Shown one piece after another: positions 16,541 through 26,218 of a stretch of DNA of 64,000 nucleotides; position 1 is the first letter of the stretch; the number at the start of each line of letters is the position of its first letter. Location of the stretch: NCBI GenBank assembly GCA_903837135.1, contig CAILTK010000058.1, positions 107,294 to 171,293 on the forward strand. Direction: 5' to 3'. A program made the position numbers and the translations under genes. The notes under the pieces are model-generated. The model was given only the letters and a program-made list of their open reading frames with translations. It made no database searches and was not told the origin of the DNA. Source of the stretch: an uncultured Caulobacterales bacterium. Its GTDB lineage: Bacteria; Pseudomonadota; Alphaproteobacteria; Caulobacterales; Caulobacteraceae.

Positions 16541-18403
16541 TCAGCGCCGTCCGAACAGGCGTTCGACGTCGGCGAGCTTCAGCTCCACATAGGTGGGACG
16601 GCCGTGGTTGCATTGACCGGAATGCGGCGTGGCCTCCATCTGCCGCAGCAGGGCGTTCATCTCCGCGGCGCTGAGGCGGCGGCCGGCGCGGACCGAGCCG
16701 TGGCAGGCCATGGTCCCGGCCACTTCGGCGAGGCGCTCGGACAGGGCCAGGGCCGCGCCCGACTCGGCCAAGTCGTCGGCGATGTCGCGCACCAGACCCT
16801 GCACATCCGTCTCGCCGAGCGCGGCCGGCGTCTCGCGCACCAGCACCGCGCCGGGGCCGAAGGGCTCGACGACGAGGCCGAGCGCCGCCAGCTCGTCGGC
16901 GCGTCCCGCCACCCGTTCGGCCTCGGCCGGATCGAGCTCGACCACCTCGGGCAGCAGCAGGGCCTGGCGCGCCACCCCGCCGCCCTCGGCCTCGGCCTTC
17001 ATCCGTTCATAGACCAGCCGCTCATGCGCCGCGTGCTGGTCGACGATCACCAGGCCGTCTCGGGTCTGACTGATGATGTAGGTCTCGTGCAGCTGGGCGC
17101 GGGCGGCGCCGAGGGGATAATCGAGCGGATCGATGATGGCGGCGCCCGGCCTCGCGTCGGCGTCGTCGGGCTCGACCCGCGCCGAGACCTCCTGCAGCCC
17201 CGGCAGGGCCATGGCCAGGCTCTGCGCCGCCGTGGCGCTGAGGGCCAGCGGCGAGGGCCCGGAATAGCCCCGCGATCCGCTCCAGGCGTAGGCCGAGGGC
17301 GAGGACCCGAGCGCGCCGCCCCAGCTCCCCTGCCCCGCCGTGAACCCGGCCAGGGCCTGGCCGGCGGTGGTGGTGGCGGCCCGGTGACCGGCGCCGGCCA
17401 GGGCGTGGCGCAGGGCGCCGATGATCAGGCCGCGCACCAGGGCGGGATCGCGAAAGCGCACCTCGGCCTTGGCGGGGTGCACATTCACGTCCACCAGTCC
17501 CGCCTCGAGCTCCACATAGAGCGCCGCCACCGGATGCCGGTCGCGGGCGAGGAAGTCGGCGTAGGCGGCGCGGAGCGCGCCGGTCAGCAGCCGGTCCTTC
17601 ACCGGCCGGCCGTTGACGAACAGGTACTGGTGAGCGGCGTTGCCGCGCGAATAGGTCGGCAGGCCGGCGAAGCCCGACAGCCGCACGCCTTCGCGCTGCT
17701 GATCGATCTCGAGCGCATTCTCGTGGAAGTCGCGGCCGAGCACGGCGGCGAGGCGGCGAAGCCGTCCCTCCGGCCCCGGATGTTCGGGCTGCAGGCGCAA
17801 CACGGAGCGGCCGTCGAGGTCGAGGGAGAAGCCGACCGCCTCGTGCGCCATGGCCTGGCGCTTCAGCTCCTCGGCGATGGCCAGGGCCTCGGCGCGCTCG
17901 GACTTCATGAACTTCAACCGCGCCGGGGTGGCGAAGAACAGGTCGCGCACCTCCACCCGTGCGCCGTGCGGTCCCGGGAACCCGGCCGGGGCGACCGGGG
18001 CCGTGGCCCCGGCGTCGACGGCGATCAGATGCGCGTCGGCCTCGCCCCGCGCGCGGCTGGTGATGGCCAGCCGCGACACCGAGCCGATCGACGGCAGGGC
18101 CTCGCCGCGGAACCCCATGGTCGAGACGTTGAGCAGGGCCCAGCCGCCGTCGTCTTCCGGCGGAAGTTTGGAGGTGGCGTGGCGCTCGACCGCCAGAGCC
18201 AGTTCGCCGGCCGCCAGGCCGCAGCCGTCGTCGACCACCAGAATTCGCGACAGGCCGCCCTGATCGGCCTGCACCTCGATGCGTGTGGCCCCGGCGTCGA
18301 TGGCGTTCTCGACCAGCTCCTTCACCGCAGCCGCCGGCCGCTCGACCACCTCGCCGGCGGCGATCCGGTTGACGGTTTCGGGCGGAAGACGGCGGATCGG
18401 CAT
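16541..18403 (-). CDS. mutL: DNA mismatch repair protein MutL
   Basis: A 620-aa mismatch-repair ATPase. The GHKL ATPase domain shows [10 protein letters not shown] (30-39), VDDGCGL and TMGFRGEAL. The C-terminal domain has [12 protein letters not shown] at about 455, which fits the DQHA-x2-E-x4-E endonuclease motif, plus ACHGSVRAG and CNHGRP (about 598). It is therefore the nicking type of MutL found in bacteria that lack MutH. It links MutS recognition to strand incision. The open frame extends upstream, but the conserved [19 protein letters not shown] start is at 18403. A proline/alanine-rich linker joins the two halves. Confidence 0.96.
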   Translation of the reverse strand: MPIRRLPPETVNRIAAGEVVERPAAAVKELVENAIDAGATRIEVQADQGGLSRILVVDDGCGLAAGELALAVERHATSKLPPEDDGGWALLNVSTMGFRGEALPSIGSVSRLAITSRARGEADAHLIAVDAGATAPVAPAGFPGPHGARVEVRDLFFATPARLKFMKSERAEALAIAEELKRQAMAHEAVGFSLDLDGRSVLRLQPEHPGPEGRLRRLAAVLGRDFHENALEIDQQREGVRLSGFAGLPTYSRGNAAHQYLFVNGRPVKDRLLTGALRAAYADFLARDRHPVAALYVELEAGLVDVNVHPAKAEVRFRDPALVRGLIIGALRHALAGAGHRAATTTAGQALAGFTAGQGSWGGALGSSPSAYAWSGSRGYSGPSPLALSATAAQSLAMALPGLQEVSARVEPDDADARPGAAIIDPLDYPLGAARAQLHETYIISQTRDGLVIVDQHAAHERLVYERMKAEAEGGGVARQALLLPEVVELDPAEAERVAGRADELAALGLVVEPFGPGAVLVRETPAALGETDVQGLVRDIADDLAESGAALALSERLAEVAGTMACHGSVRAGRRLSAAEMNALLRQMEATPHSGQCNHGRPTYVELKLADVERLFGRR

Positions 18404-18635
18404 GGGGTGTATACGACTCAGCGGACTGGTTTGGTACGATACCGTCTCGGCTCCGCCGGGACGAACACATGCTGGTGAAATTAACAATTGAGGTCGCCAA
18501 AGCCGCGCTTTTGGCCTAGCTTCGCAACCATCATCGACATGTAGCTAGGCGTCGATGCCGGAAGCAAACGAGCGCCCAAGGGGGGCAGGGGCGTTTGCAC
18601 ACTCCCGCCGGACCGATGGACGCGGAGTCGCCCGC

Positions 18636-18866
18636 ATGAAGACCTATACCTTCTACCTGCATGACGGCCCGGACGCGATCCCGGCGTTCGAGATCGAGAT
18701 GTTCGACGATCGCGCTTCGGCGCTGGACTTCGCCCGCGACCTGCTGGCCGACCGCCGCCGTTATGACCGGGTGGTGGTGACCGAGGAGACCCTCGAGATC
18801 GCCCGCTTCGACCGTCCCGTCCCGCGCCCGGTGGCGCATGAAACCCACTTCGGCGCCGAGGGTTAG
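18636..18866 (+). CDS. Small protein of unknown function, 76 aa
   Basis: Begins [11 protein letters not shown] and looks like the DUF6894-type small alpha/beta proteins (beta strand, HDG, helix rich in Ala/Asp/Arg, LLADRR). It is cytosolic and acidic, with no catalytic motif. ATG 18636 lies after CGCGGAG; the open frame upstream to 18555 is less likely coding. Its stop overlaps that of the convergent FAD oxidoreductase gene by 4 bp. Role unknown. Confidence 0.6.
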   Translation: MKTYTFYLHDGPDAIPAFEIEMFDDRASALDFARDLLADRRRYDRVVVTEETLEIARFDRPVPRPVAHETHFGAEG

Positions 18867-20398
18867 GCCGCCGCCTTCTTGGGAACCAGCCGCTCGGACT
18901 TGAGCGCGCTCTCGGCGCCGGAATAGCCGGCCTCGGTATATTCGGCGTCCTCGTTGACCGACCACACGTTGAACCGGCGTTCGCCGGCCAGGATGTTCTC
19001 GACCGTCAGCATGGCGGTCATCATGGCGTGGTCCTGGTTGTTGTACTTGTGCATGCCGTTGCGGCCGACCAGGTGCAGGCTCGGATACGCCCCTTCGAGA
19101 TCGTCGCGCACGGCGTCGACATTGATCTGGTAGGCGTCGTCATAGACCGGGTAGGCCTTGGGCTGGCGCACCACGGCCGCATCGACCACCGCCTCGGGCG
19201 GGATCAGGCCGATCTTGCCGATTTCCGCCTTGGCCAGGGCGATCAGGTCCGCGTCCGGCGAGGTCCAGAGGCCGTCGCCCTCGAAGCAGAAATACTCCAG
19301 GCCAAGACAGGCGAATCCCGCGGGCGCCATCTCGGGCGACCAGGACAGGAAGTTCTGGATCCGGCCGACCTTCACCGACGGATCGTGAATGTAGATCCAG
19401 TTGTCGGGGAAATCGTGCGCGGCGGCGGCGGGGGCGATCAGGGCGACGGTGATGAAATCGCGGTACTTCAACCCCATCGCCGCCTCGAGACTCGCCGGGC
19501 GCGGCTGAAGCGCCGACACGAGCTCGGTGATCGGCGCCGAGGAGATGACGTGCTCGGCCGCGAAGCTCTCGGTCCGGCCATCGGCCGACCGCGCCAAGAG
19601 CGTCCACTGGCCCTTGGCGGCGTCGTGGCTGAGCGAGCTCAGCGTGTGGTCCATGACGACCTCGCCGCCCATGGCGACCACCTTGTCGCGCGCCGTCTCC
19701 CACATCATGCCGGGACCCTGGCGGGGATAGCGGAAGCTCTCCAGCAGGGTCTTCACCCCGCCCTGCTCGCCGAGGGTCGCGGCGGGCTTCTTCTTCAGGC
19801 CCATCGAGCGGATCAGGGCGTCGGTCACGGCGGCGCCCAGCGACAGCCCCTTGATGCGCTGCGCCGCCCAGTCGGCGGAGATATCGTCGCAGCTCATGCC
19901 CCACACCTTTTCGGTGTAGGTCTTGAAGAAGATCGAGAACAGCTTCTCGCCGAACTGGTTGCGGACCCATTGGTGGAAGTTCCGGGCCGGCGTGATCGGC
20001 GTGGCCTTGGCCACCGCGTACGAAGCCATGCACAACCCCGCGGTGAACACGCCAAGGTTCCTGAGCGCCTCGAACGCTTTCAGCGGGTAGGCGTAGTATT
20101 TGCGGTCGTAATAGATCCGCGACAGGCGCGGCCGGTCGATGAAGTCGTCCGGCAGGATCTCGTTCCAAAGGTCCACCACCTCGCGGCTCTTGGAGAAGAA
20201 CCGGTGGCCGCCGATGTCGAAGTGGAAGCCCTTGTAGCGGACGGTGCGGCTGATGCCGCCGACGTAAACCGGGTCCTTCTCGATCACGCGCACGCTCTTG
20301 CCGGCCTTGGCCAGGAGATAGGCGGCGGTAAGACCGGCGGGACCGGCGCCGATGATGAGGACGTCGGTCGGGAGAGGCGTCTTGGGAAGTTGAGACAT
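18863..20398 (-). CDS. FAD-dependent oxidoreductase, UDP-galactopyranose-mutase-like
   Basis: A 511-aa flavoprotein. The dinucleotide fold is at the N-terminus ([21 protein letters not shown]), followed by [22 protein letters not shown], the pattern of the protoporphyrinogen-oxidase/UDP-galactopyranose-mutase superfamily. It abuts a GtrA gene (stop 20399 next to start 20398) and is near two glycosyltransferase genes, so action on a nucleotide- or lipid-linked sugar in envelope polysaccharide synthesis is plausible. The true substrate is unknown. Length exceeds a classical mutase (about 370-390 aa). Confidence 0.8.
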   Translation of the reverse strand: MSQLPKTPLPTDVLIIGAGPAGLTAAYLLAKAGKSVRVIEKDPVYVGGISRTVRYKGFHFDIGGHRFFSKSREVVDLWNEILPDDFIDRPRLSRIYYDRKYYAYPLKAFEALRNLGVFTAGLCMASYAVAKATPITPARNFHQWVRNQFGEKLFSIFFKTYTEKVWGMSCDDISADWAAQRIKGLSLGAAVTDALIRSMGLKKKPAATLGEQGGVKTLLESFRYPRQGPGMMWETARDKVVAMGGEVVMDHTLSSLSHDAAKGQWTLLARSADGRTESFAAEHVISSAPITELVSALQPRPASLEAAMGLKYRDFITVALIAPAAAAHDFPDNWIYIHDPSVKVGRIQNFLSWSPEMAPAGFACLGLEYFCFEGDGLWTSPDADLIALAKAEIGKIGLIPPEAVVDAAVVRQPKAYPVYDDAYQINVDAVRDDLEGAYPSLHLVGRNGMHKYNNQDHAMMTAMLTVENILAGERRFNVWSVNEDAEYTEAGYSGAESALKSERLVPKKAAA

Positions 20399-20875
20399 CT
20401 AGGCCTTGGGCTCGGTATCGGCGGCGGCGTCGGCCGGGGCGAAGGTGAAGAAGCGCTGGCCGCTGTAGGAGACGGAGGTGGCGAGGACGGCGCCCAGGAT
20501 CACGTCGATCTGCGGAGGGATCAAGGGCAAGAAGGCCAGGAAGCCATGGAACAGGGCGAAGCTTACGCCCTGCGCCACGGCCGTGACCAGCGCGTATCGC
20601 AGGAGCTCGTGCCGCCGCCGCCGGCCGCTCGCGCCGAAGGTGAACCGCCGGTTCAGCGCCCAGGTCACGCCGGTCGCCAGCAGCATGCCGATCAACCAGG
20701 CCAGCGACTTGTCGGCCCCGAAACGGAACAGGACGCTGAAGACGATGGTCTGCACCGCCAGACCCGTCAGGCCGACGCCGAGAAATCGGACCAGACCGGT
20801 GGGTAGCGGCGCTCCGACCACATAGGAGCCCAGGCGCGCTGCGCCTCGCTGGAGCGCGGAACTCAAATCGGACAT
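20399..20875 (-). CDS. GtrA family membrane protein
   Basis: A 158-aa protein with four transmembrane helices and the GtrA signature (RFLGVGLTGLAVQTIVFS near the start, TWALNRRFTF in the middle, GQRFFTF at the end). GtrA proteins are thought to help move undecaprenyl-phosphate-linked sugars across the inner membrane. The start MSDLSS at 20875 was chosen because the open frame upstream is Arg-rich non-coding-like sequence. It is co-transcribed with the FAD oxidoreductase gene and divergent from the GT-C gene 219 bp away. Confidence 0.85.
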   Translation of the reverse strand: MSDLSSALQRGAARLGSYVVGAPLPTGLVRFLGVGLTGLAVQTIVFSVLFRFGADKSLAWLIGMLLATGVTWALNRRFTFGASGRRRRHELLRYALVTAVAQGVSFALFHGFLAFLPLIPPQIDVILGAVLATSVSYSGQRFFTFAPADAAADTEPKA

Positions 20876-21094
20876 CCGGGTCTTCGCCGCGCGGGGGGCG
20901 CAGCGAGAGCCTCCTTCGTAAGGTTTCAAACCTCGTAAACCCGAATTCGCGCCCGAGCGATAGAGTATGTCACGCCGCAGCGACCGGTTTCGCCTCGCCG
21001 CGGGGCCCGGGCGTCGCAGACCGTCCGGACGCGCCATGGGCTGGCCGGAATCGACCCGGCGTGGGAGAGAGGCGGCGAGGAGCCGACGCGTCCG

Positions 21095-22963
21095 ATGCGC
21101 CTACCCCGCCTTCCAGACCTACCGGACCTGACCAGCCGGCGGGGACTGCTGTTGACCGCCCTGGCGGTGACGGCGATCGTCGCCGTCTACCTCGGCGTCC
21201 GCGACGGCCCCGGAATGAAGCTCGGCTATGGCGACACCGACGACGCCATGCGTCTTGTCCTGGCCCGCCAGCTCTTGAACGGCCGCGGATGGTGGGATCA
21301 GAAGGAGATGATCCTGCAGCCGCCGGTGGGCGTCTATCTGCACTGGTCGCGGCTCCTCGACGGCGGCATCGCTTTGATGCAGCGGGTAATGGCCTGGTTC
21401 GTGTCGTGGAACGACGCCGAGACCGCGACCCGCTTCATCTGGCCGCTGCTTTGGATCTTCCCGTCGGTGACGGCGACCCTGCTGGTGGCGCGCAAACTCG
21501 GCGAAACCTCCGCGTCCCGCCCTTGGGCCGTCCTGGTCGCGGCGGTGGTGATGGTGTTGCACCAGCCGCTGTACAATCAGTTCCATCCGGGTCGGATCGA
21601 TCACCACAACGCCCAGATGGCCTTCTTTCTGCTGGCCTTCGCCGGCGCGGTGCAGACGGGCCCCAAGCTGTGGGGCCCGGCCCTGGCCGGCGCGGCGACC
21701 GGGCTCGGCCTCGCGGTCGGACTCGAGGCCCTGGTGTTCCAGGCCGTGATCGGGGCGGCCCTCGCCCTCAGGTTCGTGTTCGCGGCGGACGAGGAGCGCC
21801 GGCTGCGCGCCTACGCGGCGGCCCTGGCGACCTCGACCCTCGCCGCCTTCATGATCCAGACCCCGCCCTGGCGGTGGAGCGTGGTCGCCTGCGACGCCAT
21901 CGCCTTCAACCTGGTGGCCGCCATCGTGGTCGCGGCCGCCGGCATGGTGCTGGCCGCGCGGTTGACCCGCGGACGGCATCCGCTGGTGCGCTTCCTCGGC
22001 TTCGGCGCCGCCGGGGCGGTCGCCGCCCTGGTCTACCTCGGGCTGGACCGCAACTGCATCCGCGGCCCGTTCGCCGACGTCGATCCAAGAGTAAAGCCGT
22101 TCTGGCTCGACTATGTACAGGAGGTGGCGCCCTTCCCCCGCCTGTTGAAACGCCACCCCGACGACGCCATCGTGCTGGCGGCGCCCTCGGTCCTCGGCCT
22201 GCTCGGCTGGCTTTGGCTCGGCCGGCGCCGCGACACGCGCGGCAGCGCCGCCTGGCGGCTGTCGGGCGGCCTCCTGCTGCTGACCAGCGCGGCGGGCTTC
22301 GCCATGGTCCGCTCGGCCAACTACGCCTTCTGGGCCGCGGTCCCCTTGATCGCGGCCGCCGCGGCCGACCTCGCCTGGCGCTATCGCAAGCTCGGCTTTC
22401 TGGCGCCGTTGCTCGCCGGCCTCGTGGTCATGCCGATGGGCGCGGCGGGGATCGCCATCGCCGCAACCAAGGCCTGGAACAACGCAAGCGTCGCCCTGGC
22501 GCACAAGCCGCCGGCCAAGGCCGCCAAGCCGCCCGATGACTACTGCTTCAATTCCTCGTCCTATCGCGACCTCGCCGCCGCGCGGCCCGTGGGCCTCGCC
22601 GCCGGCGACATCGACTTCGGACCCTTCGTCCTGGCCCTGACCCCGCACTCCACCCTGTCGGCGCCCTACCATCGGATGACCTGGGGCATCCTGGCCGCCC
22701 GCGGCGTGCTGGTCGCCGACGCCGACGATCCGGGTCCGGACGGGGCGCAGGCGCGCGCCCGGCGGCTCGGCGTCACTTATGTGCTGGAGTGTCCGGCGCA
22801 CCGGATCAACGCCGACCGGACCGGCCTGCCGAAGAACAGCCTGCAGACCGACCTCGACAAGGGCGATGCGCCCGACTGGCTGGCGCCGATCTCCGACGAC
22901 GACGCGCCGATCCAAGTCTACCGCGTGCGGCCGCCGGCTTCGCCAGGTCCCGGCACGCCGTGA
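21095..22963 (+). CDS. STT3-like GT-C membrane glycosyltransferase (candidate)
   Basis: A 622-aa protein with about 11-12 transmembrane segments and a C-terminal globular part. An acidic motif, YGDTDDAMR, follows TM1 in the first periplasmic loop, and RIDHHNAQ lies in a later loop. These match the DxD/DDAM and DHH positions of STT3/AglB/PglB oligosaccharyltransferases, which move lipid-linked glycans onto acceptors. Overall similarity is by motif and topology only. Its stop overlaps the GTG of the GT87 gene (22960-22963), so the two are translationally coupled. Confidence 0.7.
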   Translation: MRLPRLPDLPDLTSRRGLLLTALAVTAIVAVYLGVRDGPGMKLGYGDTDDAMRLVLARQLLNGRGWWDQKEMILQPPVGVYLHWSRLLDGGIALMQRVMAWFVSWNDAETATRFIWPLLWIFPSVTATLLVARKLGETSASRPWAVLVAAVVMVLHQPLYNQFHPGRIDHHNAQMAFFLLAFAGAVQTGPKLWGPALAGAATGLGLAVGLEALVFQAVIGAALALRFVFAADEERRLRAYAAALATSTLAAFMIQTPPWRWSVVACDAIAFNLVAAIVVAAAGMVLAARLTRGRHPLVRFLGFGAAGAVAALVYLGLDRNCIRGPFADVDPRVKPFWLDYVQEVAPFPRLLKRHPDDAIVLAAPSVLGLLGWLWLGRRRDTRGSAAWRLSGGLLLLTSAAGFAMVRSANYAFWAAVPLIAAAAADLAWRYRKLGFLAPLLAGLVVMPMGAAGIAIAATKAWNNASVALAHKPPAKAAKPPDDYCFNSSSYRDLAAARPVGLAAGDIDFGPFVLALTPHSTLSAPYHRMTWGILAARGVLVADADDPGPDGAQARARRLGVTYVLECPAHRINADRTGLPKNSLQTDLDKGDAPDWLAPISDDDAPIQVYRVRPPASPGPGTP

Positions 22964-24195
22964 ACCGGTTGTTCGGCTTCTTTCGCGGCCGGCTCTGGCT
23001 GTGGGAGCTGGCCGCGCTCGCCTGGCTCCTGCTCCTGCCCTACATCATGACCGCGCACGGTCACCTGGACTGGTCGGGCCACGCCCTCGGCCGCGACTTC
23101 GTCAACTACTGGACGGCGGGACAGCTGGTGCGTGAGCACCAGATCGCGCCGATCTTCGACCGCGAGGGCTTTCTGGCCGCCGAGCACCGGCTGTTCGATC
23201 CGCGGCTGCCGTTCCATTTCTGGTCGTATCCGCCGGTGACCCTGTTCCTCGTCGCCCCCCTGGGCTGGTTGTCCTACGTTCCCGCCCTCCTCGCCTGGAG
23301 CGTGTTCGGCGTGCTGGCCCTGGTTCCGGCGGCGCGCGGCTTCCTGCCCCTTCCGCGGGAGGCGGTCCTCCTGGTGGTCTGTCCGGCCACCGCCATCGAT
23401 CTCGCGCTCGGTCAGAACGGCGCGATCTCCGCCGCCCTCCTGATCGGCGGTCTCAGCCTGTGGCCGCGCCGGCCGATCGCCGCCGGCGCGGTGCTCGGCC
23501 TGCTGATCTTCAAGCCGCAACTGGCGTTGATGCTGCCGGTGGCCGTGCTCGCCGAGCGGCGCTGGACCACCATGGCCGGCGCGGCGGCGGTGGCGCTCGG
23601 CCTGCTCGCGCTGTCGGTCCCGGTGTTCGGCCTCGACGCCTGGCGCGGCTTCCTGACGGGGTCGCTGCGGACCCAGCAGCTGATGCTGACCCAGGGCAGC
23701 GGGCCGTTCCAATGGATGATGCCGACCCTGCTCATGTCGGGCCGCCTCCTGGGCCTGCCCACCACCGTCGCCATGACCGCCCAGGCCGTCGGCGGGGTGG
23801 CCGCCTTCTGGTGCGTCTGGAAAGGCTGGCGCGGCGGCGCCGACCCGGAAGCCAAGGCCGCGCTGCTGATGGTGGCGACCTTCGTGGCCTCGCCCCAGGC
23901 CTTCAATTACGACCTGATCCCCGCCGCCTGCGCGGCGCTGGCGCTGTGGCGGCGCGACCGGAGCGCGGTCGGTCAGGGAGTCGCGCTGATGCTCTGGGGC
24001 CTGCCGATCCTGATGATCGCCCTGCAGGCGCTGGACGCCGTCGGTCCGCGCGACGCCGGCCTGATCAAGCCGGCGATGATCCTAGCCCCGCTGGCGCTCG
24101 CGGTCGCTCTGTGGCGGCTCTACAGGCTGTGCGCGCCGAGCCCGAGCGCCGCCGCCAGCGCGTCGACCGTCGGCGAGCTCGCCTCGAACACATAG
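22960..24195 (+). CDS. GT87 / DUF2029 family mannosyltransferase-like protein
   Basis: A 411-aa polytopic membrane protein with about 10 helices. The start is GTG 22960, overlapping the preceding TGA. The signature GRDFVNYWTAGQLVREH and the following FWSYPPVTLFLVAPL are typical of GT-C family 87, which use polyprenyl-phosphate sugars on the periplasmic side. It pairs with the STT3-like gene. The 3' end overlaps the end of convergent hisG by 76 bp, giving both proteins overlapping antisense C-terminal codons. Confidence 0.82.
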   Translation: MNRLFGFFRGRLWLWELAALAWLLLLPYIMTAHGHLDWSGHALGRDFVNYWTAGQLVREHQIAPIFDREGFLAAEHRLFDPRLPFHFWSYPPVTLFLVAPLGWLSYVPALLAWSVFGVLALVPAARGFLPLPREAVLLVVCPATAIDLALGQNGAISAALLIGGLSLWPRRPIAAGAVLGLLIFKPQLALMLPVAVLAERRWTTMAGAAAVALGLLALSVPVFGLDAWRGFLTGSLRTQQLMLTQGSGPFQWMMPTLLMSGRLLGLPTTVAMTAQAVGGVAAFWCVWKGWRGGADPEAKAALLMVATFVASPQAFNYDLIPAACAALALWRRDRSAVGQGVALMLWGLPILMIALQALDAVGPRDAGLIKPAMILAPLALAVALWRLYRLCAPSPSAAASASTVGELASNT

Positions 24196-25091
24196 TCCGG
24201 ACGGGTGACGCTGACCGGCTGCACCCCCGCCGTCGCGAGGGCCGCGGCGGTGTCGAACAGCAGGCGCTCGGGCGCCAGAAGGCCGCCGGATTGGCGCGCC
24301 GCGCCCCTCCCCAGGAAGGGCTCGGTGGCCGCCTCGGCCGCGGCGTCGAACTCGCCGGGCCAGCGCAGGGCGGCGAGCGCCCGACCCCGCCCCCTCGCCT
24401 CCACCACCGCCATCAGCCGGCGCACCGGGGCCAACAGTCCGGGGCTCCACGGCGCGTGCAGCGACGCGGCCAGCTGGGCCTCGCTGCGCAGGATCACCCC
24501 ATCGGCGAGGATCTTCAGGTTGTTGGCGGCGAGGGTCGCGCCGGTGGTGGTGATGTCGACCACCAGTTCGGCCGCGCCGGCCGCCGGCGCGCCCTCGGTG
24601 GCGCCCGAGGACTCCACGATCCGGTAGTCCAGCACCCCTTTCAGGGCGAAGAAGGCGCGGGTCTGGCGATCGTATTTGGTGGCGACGCGCAGGCGCTGGC
24701 CGGTGCGGGCCAGGTAGAGGTGCGCCACCTCCTCGACGTCGGCCATGGTCTCGACGTCGATCCAGCTCTGCGGCGCGGCGACCACGAGGTCGGCCCGGCC
24801 GAAGCCCAGCGGGCGCAGCAGCGACACCCGGTCCTCGAGCACGGCGGCGCGCTCGCGCAGAACGTCCTCGCCGGTGACGCCGAGGTGAGCCTCGCCGGCG
24901 TCGAGCGCGGCGGCGATGTCGCCGGCCGACAGCAGCCGCACCTCGAGCTCAGGCAGTTCGCGGATGCGGGCGCGATAGCCGCGTTCGCCCCCATCGGCCT
25001 CCAGCCGGAGGCCCGCGTCGGACAGCCAGGCCTCGGTCTGCTCCTTCAGCCGTCCCTTGGACGGAATGGCCAGGATCACCGAACCGCTCAT
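24120..25091 (-). CDS. hisG: ATP phosphoribosyltransferase HisG
   Basis: A 323-aa catalytic subunit for the first step of histidine synthesis (ATP + PRPP). It starts SGSVILAIPSKGRLKEQT and has the PRPP-binding stretch VDITTTGATLAANNLKIL. The length is well above the short form (about 210-230 aa), and the last ~90 residues (LLFDTAAALATAGVQPVSV) look like a divergent long-form regulatory domain. It nevertheless follows hisZ, with a 4-bp ATGA overlap (25088-25091). ATG 25091 was chosen over 25106 on family alignment. The 3' end overlaps the convergent GT87 gene by 76 bp. Confidence 0.93.
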   Translation of the reverse strand: MSGSVILAIPSKGRLKEQTEAWLSDAGLRLEADGGERGYRARIRELPELEVRLLSAGDIAAALDAGEAHLGVTGEDVLRERAAVLEDRVSLLRPLGFGRADLVVAAPQSWIDVETMADVEEVAHLYLARTGQRLRVATKYDRQTRAFFALKGVLDYRIVESSGATEGAPAAGAAELVVDITTTGATLAANNLKILADGVILRSEAQLAASLHAPWSPGLLAPVRRLMAVVEARGRGRALAALRWPGEFDAAAEAATEPFLGRGAARQSGGLLAPERLLFDTAAALATAGVQPVSVTRPDYVFEASSPTVDALAAALGLGAHSL

Positions 25092-26218
25092 GCGCCGCCC
25101 TTCCACGCCAGGGAGGGTCTCACCATGCAGCCCACGGCGCCCGGCCGGCCGCCGAGCCGCCCCGGCAGCCCATCGTATCGTCCACCGGCGACGATCGGTT
25201 CGGTTCCGCCGAGCGAAGGGCTGGTCATCTCGAACAGCACGCCGTCGTAGTAGCCGAACGGGCTGGAGAAGCCGGCGGCCAGGGTCAGGGCGGCGGCCGG
25301 CACGCCGTCGGCGTCCAGCGCCTTCAGCCGGCGCACCCAGGCCTCGAGCACCCAGTCGATATCGCCGCCGCCCTCCTTGGCCAGGACATCCACGGCCTCG
25401 AGCGCCGGGCGCGGGGGCGCGGAGATGGCGAGGTAGCGGCGGATCAAGCCGACCTCGGCGTCGGACAGGGGCGGTGTGCGCGCCGCTTCGGCGCGGTGCG
25501 ACAGCCGGTGAACGATCTCGGCCGGCGCGCGCCCGCCGACCGGCTGGATCCCGGCCAGACGCCAGAGCTCCTCCAGCATGGATGCGGCTTCCTCCTCCGG
25601 CAGGTCGGCGAGGATGGAGGCCAGGCGGCCTTCGCCCGCGGGCGCGGCCGGGGCGGCGGCGCGGTCGAGCTCGCGGGCCATCAGCCGCGGGCTCGGCAGG
25701 GCGCGGACCAGCCGCGTCACCGTCGCCTCCGGCAGGGCCAGCGCGGTCAGAAAGGCGTGGAACAGCGACACGTCGCCGAAACGCAGGGCTAGGTCGGACC
25801 GCCCGCCCGCGCTGGCGGCGGCCCAGGCCAGGGCCGCGACCGCGGCGTCGTCGGCGACCGGGTCGCTCGAGGGGCCCAGCACCTCGACGCCGATCTGGCC
25901 GAACTCGGTCGGGCGCCCGGAGCCTGGCGGCGCCACGCGGAAGGCGTCGCCCGCGTAGAGATAGCGACCGGTCTCCGCGCCGGCGGCGATATGGGCCAGG
26001 GCCACAGGGATGGTGAAGTCGGGCCGGAGCGCCTTGTCCTCGACGCCGCCGGTGACCACGATCAGCCGGGCGCGCATGGCTTCGCCGGCGAGATCGAGCA
26101 GGAGGCCCAGCGGCTGCAGCACGGCCGTCTCGGTCCAGGCGCCGCCGAACGCTTCAAACCGCGCGCGGATGGCGGCGGCGACCTCGGCCGGCGGCGCGCG
26201 CTCGCGGTCGGCCGTCAC
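25088..26218 (-). CDS. hisZ: ATP phosphoribosyltransferase regulatory subunit HisZ
   Basis: A 376-aa paralogue of the HisRS catalytic domain, start GTG 26218. It keeps motif 2-like sequence (DKALRPDFTIPVALAHI, YLYAGDAFRVAP) and a motif 3-like GGRYDGLPGRLGG, but lacks the anticodon-binding domain. In known systems HisZ binds HisG, is required for its activity and mediates histidine feedback. It lies between hisS and hisG, overlapping both by 4 bp (26215-26218 and 25088-25091). Confidence 0.9.
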   Translation of the reverse strand: MTADRERAPPAEVAAAIRARFEAFGGAWTETAVLQPLGLLLDLAGEAMRARLIVVTGGVEDKALRPDFTIPVALAHIAAGAETGRYLYAGDAFRVAPPGSGRPTEFGQIGVEVLGPSSDPVADDAAVAALAWAAASAGGRSDLALRFGDVSLFHAFLTALALPEATVTRLVRALPSPRLMARELDRAAAPAAPAGEGRLASILADLPEEEAASMLEELWRLAGIQPVGGRAPAEIVHRLSHRAEAARTPPLSDAEVGLIRRYLAISAPPRPALEAVDVLAKEGGGDIDWVLEAWVRRLKALDADGVPAAALTLAAGFSSPFGYYDGVLFEMTSPSLGGTEPIVAGGRYDGLPGRLGGRPGAVGCMVRPSLAWKGGA

